The translations under genes were made by a program, and so were the position numbers. Positions 5,629 through 8,837 of a stretch of DNA of 8,837 nt are shown here, piece by piece. The stretch is from an uncultured Clostridia bacterium (GTDB taxonomy: Bacteria; Bacillota; Clostridia; TANB77; CAG-465). Below the pieces are notes generated by a model, which saw only the letters and a list, made by a program, of their open reading frames with translations, searched no databases and was not told the origin of the DNA. The DNA lies in contig CARYZD010000015.1 in assembly GCA_949106495.1 (NCBI GenBank), positions 1 to 8,837 of the forward strand, given 5' to 3'. How positions within the stretch are numbered: position 1 is the stretch's first letter; every line of letters begins with the position of its first letter.

Positions 5629-5915
5629 AACTAAAGATAGATAGAATGATTTATGATTTAATTAAGTAATCATTCCATAAGCAGTGCTTGTGATTAATCG
5701 AAAAAGTCCAAGCATTGCAGTGCTTGGGTTTGATATACGAATTTCAACAATGTTGATTCTCCGTATTTCTAGATTAATTATTTATTCAATAGAATAATCG
5801 TGGAAACGGAGATAGACTTGTAGAAATGAAAATGTCATTGTTAGGTGGACGGATGCCCAGGAACACTACCAATTATCTAGGTCATTCGGTTTTGGAGGAG
5901 TAATTCCTCCTTTTC
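5629..5915 (+). ncRNA. structured untranslated RNA of about 285 nt, family unknown
   Basis: The region has its own strong promoter and an intrinsic terminator, no real reading frame, and a 3' half richer in G and C than its surroundings (GGTGGACGGATGCCC). Stems seen are GAATGATT/AATCATTC (5644-5651/5668-5675), GCAGTGCTTG/CAAGCATTGC (5681-5690/5709-5718), competing CCAAGCA/TGCTTGG (5708-5714/5721-5727), ATACG/CGTAT (5735-5739/5762-5766), competing TCTCCGT/ACGGAGA (5758-5764/5806-5812), AATGA/TCATT (5825-5839) and GGTGG/ACTACC-type pairing near 5844-5870. I compared it by eye with 6S, tmRNA, SRP, RNase P, T-box, common riboswitches and group I/II introns and saw none of their hallmark motifs. 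It lies divergent to the element repressor and could be a regulatory or antisense-controlled RNA. Confidence 0.72.
5894..5914 (+). terminator. intrinsic terminator of the structured RNA
   Basis: GGAGGA (5894-5899) pairs with TCCTCC (5905-5910) around GTAAT, and TTTTCTATTT follows. Confidence 0.82.
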
Positions 5916-5926
5916 TATTTGAATAA

Positions 5927-5955
5927 TTGATATTTATAGAAAATTAAGTTATAAT
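5927..5955 (+). promoter_or_regulatory. second plus-strand sigma-A promoter
   Basis: TTGATA (5927-5932), a 17-nt spacer and TATAAT (5950-5955). It begins 13 nt after the first RNA's terminator and would start a separate transcript near 5962. No gene with a ribosome site follows until 6273. Confidence 0.72.
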
Positions 5956-6055
5956 ATAAATAGTATTAATAAGTTAACTGCAATTAATTTGTTAATATAG
6001 AAACGTGGGAATTCTTATCTACAAGTCTAATTCTCACGTTTTGGCTTTATAAAAC

Positions 6056-6182
6056 TTGCACTATATGCAAAATTTTATTAATTTATAAGATTTTACAAAT
6101 TTTTTTCAAAAATAAATAGTATATTTCATAAAAATAAATATAAAACTTGCACTATACGCAAATTTTCTTGCATATAGTGCAA
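6056..6182. repeat. three TTGCA-N5-TGCAA palindromes upstream of the Spo0A-like gene
   Basis: Copies are at 6056-6070 (TTGCACTATATGCAA), 6147-6161 (TTGCACTATACGCAA, one half imperfect) and 6168-6182 (TTGCATATAGTGCAA, the reverse complement of the first). Each is a 15-bp dimer-type operator. The last two have centres 21 bp apart, two helical turns, and lie 85-130 bp before the GTG of the Spo0A_C-like gene. They are good candidates for a cooperative binding site, possibly of that protein itself. Confidence 0.6.
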
Positions 6183-6190
6183 GTTTTTAA
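6142..6190 (+). terminator. 20-bp hairpin with T tail, possible terminator
   Basis: AAAACTTGCACTATACGCAA (6142-6161) pairs with 6168-6187 with one C-A mismatch around ATTTTC, and the stem ends in TTTTT followed by AATTTTT. On the minus strand the mismatch becomes a G-U pair and a T-rich stretch also follows, so it may act both ways. The 5' copy at 6051-6070 could pair perfectly with the same 3' arm, giving an alternative fold. Confidence 0.55.
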
Positions 6191-6193
6191 TTT

Positions 6194-6233
6194 TTGAATA
6201 GTTTACATAAATGTAGTATGTTTAATTTATAAT
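6194..6233 (+). promoter_or_regulatory. possible promoter of the Spo0A_C-like gene
   Basis: TTGAAT (6194-6199), 17 nt, then TATGTT (6217-6222) is one candidate. A good TATAAT at 6228-6233 has no -35 at proper distance (TTTACA at 6202-6207 is 20 nt away). A small palindrome TACATAAATGTA overlaps. The promoter looks weak or regulated. Confidence 0.35.
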
Positions 6234-6272
6234 TAGTTAAGAAATCATTTTGAAACTTTTCGGAGGTATTCT

Positions 6273-6659
6273 GTGAGTAGTACAAGTAATAAAAATACTA
6301 ACTTAATAACTTCAACTTTAGCTTTAGTTATATCTAATAAGCTTCGTTCTCTTGGAATTAAAACAAGCAATAATGGATATAAATTTTTAGTTAGAGCTAT
6401 AACAATTAAAGTTATAGAATATGATGATAATGATTTTTCTAACTTTAATACAATTTATGAAAAAGTTTCTAACAGCTTTAATAATACAAAAACTCCAATA
6501 CAAATTGATGACTGTATATATTATTCTATTAACCATAGAAATAACAAATTAACGAAAAATAACTTTGAAAAAGTATTTGGATTTGAATATGATGAATTTA
6601 TTTTTACCAATAAAAACTTTATTGACGAAATATCTAGTATAATTAGATATAATAATTGA
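6273..6659 (+). CDS. stand-alone Spo0A C-terminal-domain-like DNA-binding protein
   Basis: A 128-aa protein with GTG start and GGAGGT (6262-6267) 5 nt upstream. From residue 22 it follows the Spo0A effector domain end to end: LRSLGIKTSNNGYKFLVRAI (24-43; Spo0A LHEIGVPAHIKGYxYLREAI), IYEKVSNSFNNT (61-72; LYPDIAKKFNTT), CIYYSINH (81-88; AIRHAIE) and FGFEYDEFIFTNKNFIDEIS (102-121; FGYT...PTNSEFIA). The phospho-receiver domain of Spo0A is absent. In the recognition helix the Spo0A DNA-contact residues R211, E213, R214 and R217 appear replaced by Q, D, D and Y, with about two extra residues before the helix, so a 0A box is unlikely to be its target. Neighbours are palindromic repeats upstream and an ECF sigma operon downstream. 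It may be a dedicated regulator of this locus. Confidence 0.82.
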   Translation: MSSTSNKNTNLITSTLALVISNKLRSLGIKTSNNGYKFLVRAITIKVIEYDDNDFSNFNTIYEKVSNSFNNTKTPIQIDDCIYYSINHRNNKLTKNNFEKVFGFEYDEFIFTNKNFIDEISSIIRYNN

Positions 6660-6675
6660 TTACAATGAAATAAAT

Positions 6676-6702
6676 AAGATATTAAATATATACAGATATC
6701 TT
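6676..6702. repeat. AAGATAT/ATATCTT inverted repeat in the 6660-6775 gap
   Basis: Seven-bp arms (6676-6682, 6696-6702) surround a 13-nt loop just after the Spo0A-like gene. There is no T-run, so termination is doubtful. I saw no convincing sigma-A or ECF promoter between 6660 and 6775. TATAAT at 6749-6754 lacks a -35. Confidence 0.3.
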
Positions 6703-6775
6703 GCAACCAATTTATATGTTTTAAACATCTAACGTATGTATTTATAAATATAATTTTTTAAAAGGAGGTAATAAA

Positions 6776-7300
6776 TTGGATAATAATGCTTTAGTAGAAA
6801 GAGCCCAAAATGGAGATAAAGAAGCTTTTTCTCAACTTATAAAAAATGTAGAAAATGAATTATACAAAATTGCACGAACTAGATTTTATAATCAATATGA
6901 TATAGAAGATGTTGTACAAGAAACGATAGTCCAGTCTCTAAAATCTATTAAAAGCTTAAAATATCCACAATATTTTAACACATGGATAATACGAATTTTA
7001 ATTAATAATTGTAATATTATGTATAAGAAAAAAGGTAATACAGAATTTGAAGAAGCACAATATTCGTATATTGATAATAGCGAAGATATAAATAATAAAT
7101 TAAATTTTGATAATATTATGAAAAAATTAAATTATGATGAGAGAATAGCAATAACATTATATTATATGGAAGGATATACCAATAAAGAAATAAGTAAATT
7201 ACTTGAAACTAAAGTAGGTACTATAAAATCAAGAATATCACGAGCAAAACAAAAAATAAAAGAAATATATAAGGAGGAAATTAAAAATGGACAATTTTGA
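6776..7300 (+). CDS. ECF sigma factor (SigV/RpoE-like)
   Basis: A 174-aa alternative RNA polymerase sigma factor. Region 2 spans residues 12-85, with the core-binding/melting segment YDIEDVVQETIVQSL (41-55) and FNTWIIRILINNC. A short linker is followed by region 4 (113-165), whose helix-turn-helix YTNKEISKLLETKVGTIKSR reads the -35. There is no region 1 or 3, as usual for the ECF group. The start is TTG, supported by AAGGAGG 7 nt upstream, and no nearby ATG fits. The stop overlaps the next gene, a membrane anti-sigma-like protein, by 14 nt, the standard coupled arrangement. The factor would be held inactive until the partner is inactivated by an envelope or extracellular signal. Confidence 0.95.
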   Translation: MDNNALVERAQNGDKEAFSQLIKNVENELYKIARTRFYNQYDIEDVVQETIVQSLKSIKSLKYPQYFNTWIIRILINNCNIMYKKKGNTEFEEAQYSYIDNSEDINNKLNFDNIMKKLNYDERIAITLYYMEGYTNKEISKLLETKVGTIKSRISRAKQKIKEIYKEEIKNGQF

Positions 7301-8405
7301 ACGAGAAATGAATAAAATTTTTAGTAAAGATTTTACACCACCTATTAGATATAAGAAAGCTGTTGAAAAGGCAATAGAAAAAGCACAGTATAATAATGAA
7401 AAGAATAAAATATTTTTAATGTCTAATGTAAGAAATATGGTTGCAAGTTTTGCTATTGGAATTATTATGTTATCAGGAGTAACATATGCAGGTGTAAAAT
7501 TATATGAGAATATTTGGAAAAAACCAAAAGAAACAAATATTAATGAATTTTTAATAAATAATAATGATAAAAACGCACTTTTAGATGAAACTACTTTAAT
7601 TAATTTAGCAATAGAAGAATTCAAAAGAATAGGTTATAATAACATTAAAGTAGAAAGTTCAGAATATATTAAGAATCCATATTCAAATGATATTTTATCT
7701 TTTCAAGTATTTGCTTACAATGAAACTGATAAAAATTTAAGTATTGTATTAAATGCTACTACAGGTAAATTTATTTCATTTGGAACTGATTTAGACTTGC
7801 AACCACAAAATTATAGAGATAATAGATATAATATAGAAAAAAAAGCTAAAGAAATTTATATAGAATTAGGTTATGAAGAACTTGAGTACGAATTAGTAGA
7901 TTTAGTGGGAAATTATCTTAATGATGAGCAAAAATCTTGGTTTTGGATAGCTACTTTTGCAAAAAAATATAATAATGTAGTAAATAAATATGAAGAGATT
8001 TCTATAAGTTTTATACCTCAAATTAATAAAGTTATAATTTTGCAAGAAGTTAATTGTGATTTTGAAAATAATGATATAGTATTAACAAAAGACGAAGCAA
8101 TAGAAATTGCTAAAAATAAGGAAAAAGAGTTATATCAGAGTATAGACAATATCGAAATAGACTGTAAGCTAGATATAGAGAAAATGAATTCTACTATATA
8201 TATGATTGAAAATAATATTCAAAGTAATTTTAATTCTAAAAATGAAAAGGATGAAATTATTAATGGAAACAAATATTATACAGAAAATATTGTTAGAAAT
8301 GTATATAATGTAAAAATAGCATATAAAACAACTAATAGAATAATAAATTATTTTGTAGATACAACAACAGGAGAAATAATTGGAGGAGAGATTTTTGATT
8401 TTTAA
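7287..8405 (+). CDS. membrane anti-sigma-like protein with PepSY-like units
   Basis: A 372-aa protein, ATG behind AAGGAGG, overlapping the sigma gene by 14 nt. Residues 1-50 are cytoplasmic (FEREMNKIFSKDFTPPIRYKKAVEKAI, the part expected to hold the sigma factor). One membrane helix spans about 51-72 (MVASFAIGIIMLSGVTYAGV), and about 300 residues would be outside. The outer part looks like repeated PepSY/YcdB-type units: INLAIEEFKRIGYNN...LNATTGKFISF (about 105-168), EKKAKEIYIELGYEEL... (about 183-255) and LTKDEAIEIAKNKEKEL...VDTTTGEIIGGEIF (about 266-371). PepSY domains often bind or inhibit peptidases, so the outer part could sense protease activity or a ligand. That is inference. No zinc (ZAS) anti-sigma motif is visible. 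Confidence 0.85.
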   Translation: MDNFEREMNKIFSKDFTPPIRYKKAVEKAIEKAQYNNEKNKIFLMSNVRNMVASFAIGIIMLSGVTYAGVKLYENIWKKPKETNINEFLINNNDKNALLDETTLINLAIEEFKRIGYNNIKVESSEYIKNPYSNDILSFQVFAYNETDKNLSIVLNATTGKFISFGTDLDLQPQNYRDNRYNIEKKAKEIYIELGYEELEYELVDLVGNYLNDEQKSWFWIATFAKKYNNVVNKYEEISISFIPQINKVIILQEVNCDFENNDIVLTKDEAIEIAKNKEKELYQSIDNIEIDCKLDIEKMNSTIYMIENNIQSNFNSKNEKDEIINGNKYYTENIVRNVYNVKIAYKTTNRIINYFVDTTTGEIIGGEIFDF

Positions 8406-8406
8406 T

Positions 8407-8451
8407 ATAATAAAAGAAAAGGTATCTTTAAGATGCCTTTTCTTTTATTAT
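8407..8451. terminator. bidirectional terminator between convergent genes
   Basis: A 20-bp stem (8407-8426/8432-8451, one G-U) has a 5-nt loop TTTAA, with A-rich 5' and T-rich 3' arms so that either strand gives a T-run. It follows the anti-sigma stop by 1 nt. The TAA of the minus-strand gene sits in its loop, so the last codons of that gene form one arm. Confidence 0.85.
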
Positions 8452-8837
8452 TATATTATCTAAAATAATACATATAACTTCTTTTGCTTTTGGAACTTCT
8501 CCATCATATAAATAAAAATACTCTTTCAAAATACTTTCTTCACAGTCAACACACATAATTTTTATCGCTAATGCTATACTAGATTTTATATTATTTAAAC
8601 TCTTATTATATTTTTTAGCAATTATTGGATAAATATCTCTTTGTAAATTATAGTAGTTATAATTCTTTTTTATATATAATTCAAAAAGTACATCTTTAAT
8701 ATATCTTGTACCATTATATGAATAATTAAAGTTTAAATATTTTAATTCATTTGATATTATATTTTTTATTCTATAATAATTATTATTATTTTCCTCATAA
8801 TAGTTTATAAGTATATTCGATAATTTTCCTAATATAT
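8428..8837 (-). CDS. second Spo0A C-terminal-domain-like protein, 5' end outside window
   Basis: An open frame with no internal stop enters at 8835 and ends with TAA at 8428-8430, giving at least 135 residues. The sequence follows the Spo0A effector domain: LKYLNFNYSYNGTRYIKDVLFELY (Spo0A IHEIGVPAHIKGYxYLREAI), DIYPIIAKKYNKS (LYPDIAKKFNTT), IALAIKI (AIRHAIE), ILKEYF (ISSLFGY), and a C-terminal helix VICIILDNIIIKEKAS (Spo0A ends ADKLRLEHKAS). Spo0A recognition residues R211, E213, R214 and R217 are replaced by N, K, S and A. The first visible residues (ILGKLSNILINYYEEN) could be the last helix of a receiver domain or a short N-terminus; the window cannot tell. The gene converges on the sigma/anti-sigma operon and shares its terminator. 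Confidence 0.82.
   Translation of the reverse strand, partial: ILGKLSNILINYYEENNNNYYRIKNIISNELKYLNFNYSYNGTRYIKDVLFELYIKKNYNYYNLQRDIYPIIAKKYNKSLNNIKSSIALAIKIMCVDCEESILKEYFYLYDGEVPKAKEVICIILDNIIIKEKAS

Larger units (their letters stand above)
5962..6190 (+). ncRNA. possible second RNA with hairpin loop complementary to the first
   Basis: Starting from the promoter at 5927-5955, the transcript would carry a 13-bp hairpin (6001-6013/6029-6041, one G-U) with a 15-nt loop. The loop and its closing base hold TCTACAAGTCTA (6018-6029), exactly complementary to 5813-5824 of the upstream RNA. It would end at the B/C hairpin (6142-6187) with its T-rich tail, or read through into the Spo0A-like gene as a long leader. 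No reading frame is evident inside. Whether it is an independent small RNA or a 5' leader cannot be decided here. Confidence 0.45.

Noticed and set aside
5827..5904. Possible 25-aa peptide MKMSLLGGRMPRNTTNYLGH... inside the structured RNA
   Set aside because: There is no ribosome site at proper distance, and its end overlaps the terminator stem. The resemblance of YLGHS to an integrase motif is too short to mean anything. A dual-function RNA is not excluded.
6051..6187. A MITE bounded by 20-bp inverted repeats
   Set aside because: No clear target-site duplication is seen, and an internal third copy plus the operator-like palindrome in each unit fits a regulatory array better.
5629..6190. Retron msr-msd or intron RNA
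   Set aside because: No reverse transcriptase or maturase is encoded in the window, and no intron core motif or domain V hairpin was seen.
6521..6706. Minus-strand 61-codon frame over the Spo0A_C-like gene
   Set aside because: It opposes a gene with domain similarity and a good GGAGGT site. It has no family and no context.
6703..6736. ECF autoregulatory promoter from GCAACC (6703-6708) and CGTA (6733-6736)
   Set aside because: The distance between the two boxes is too great for an ECF promoter (about 25 nt instead of 16-17).
7238..7624. Minus-strand 128-codon frame with hydrophobic segments
   Set aside because: It is the complement of the sigma/anti-sigma junction. The hydrophobicity comes from reading lysine/asparagine codons backwards.

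Overview
The window is strongly AT-rich, with codon use full of AAA, AAT, ATA and TTA, and it uses TTG and GTG starts behind AGGAGG-type ribosome binding sites. It carries an ECF sigma factor, Spo0A-type DNA-binding domains and a MobV/DUF3846 mobile-element module. Together these point to a low-GC endospore-lineage Firmicute, most likely a Clostridia member; the species cannot be named from sequence alone.

Left part (1-4770): the 3' three quarters of tRNA-Pro(UGG) with its terminator, then an integrated mobilizable element entering at the tRNA 3' end. Next to the tRNA lie four copies of a 12-bp motif (candidate integrase arm sites). A minus-strand operon follows. In transcription order (right to left) it encodes a 64-aa protein, a DUF3846 protein, a 58-aa protein, a TTG-started 90-aa protein, a hairpin cluster with a pMV158-like nic sequence (candidate oriT), a DUF3848-like protein, a MobV relaxase, an excisionase-like winged-helix protein and a Tn916-type tyrosine integrase. 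The operon's upstream region holds a tandem array of 10-bp repeats and a 16-bp perfect palindrome.

Centre (4770-6270): an XRE-family repressor gene (minus) with a consensus promoter. Divergently, a strong sigma-A promoter drives an apparently untranslated, structured RNA of about 285 nt ending in an intrinsic terminator. A second consensus promoter follows directly. Its transcript would carry a 13-bp hairpin whose loop is complementary over 12 nt to a site in the first RNA. Three copies of a TTGCA-N5-TGCAA palindrome come next.

Right part (6270-8837): a GTG-started 128-aa protein resembling the Spo0A C-terminal DNA-binding domain alone, with no receiver. Next come an ECF sigma factor and a membrane anti-sigma-like protein with PepSY-like extracytoplasmic units. 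Across a shared bidirectional terminator lies a second Spo0A_C-like gene on the minus strand that runs off the window. In both Spo0A-like proteins the scaffold is recognisable, but the positions of the DNA-contacting arginines of true Spo0A are substituted.

Overall reading: Int, Xis, MobV and oriT would move the element, and the XRE repressor and DNA repeats probably control the mobility operon. The RNA pair and the Spo0A_C/ECF cluster look like a regulatory cargo or neighbour module of unknown purpose. No second copy of the tRNA end was seen, so the right boundary of the element is probably beyond the window, and whether the right part is cargo or chromosome is unresolved.
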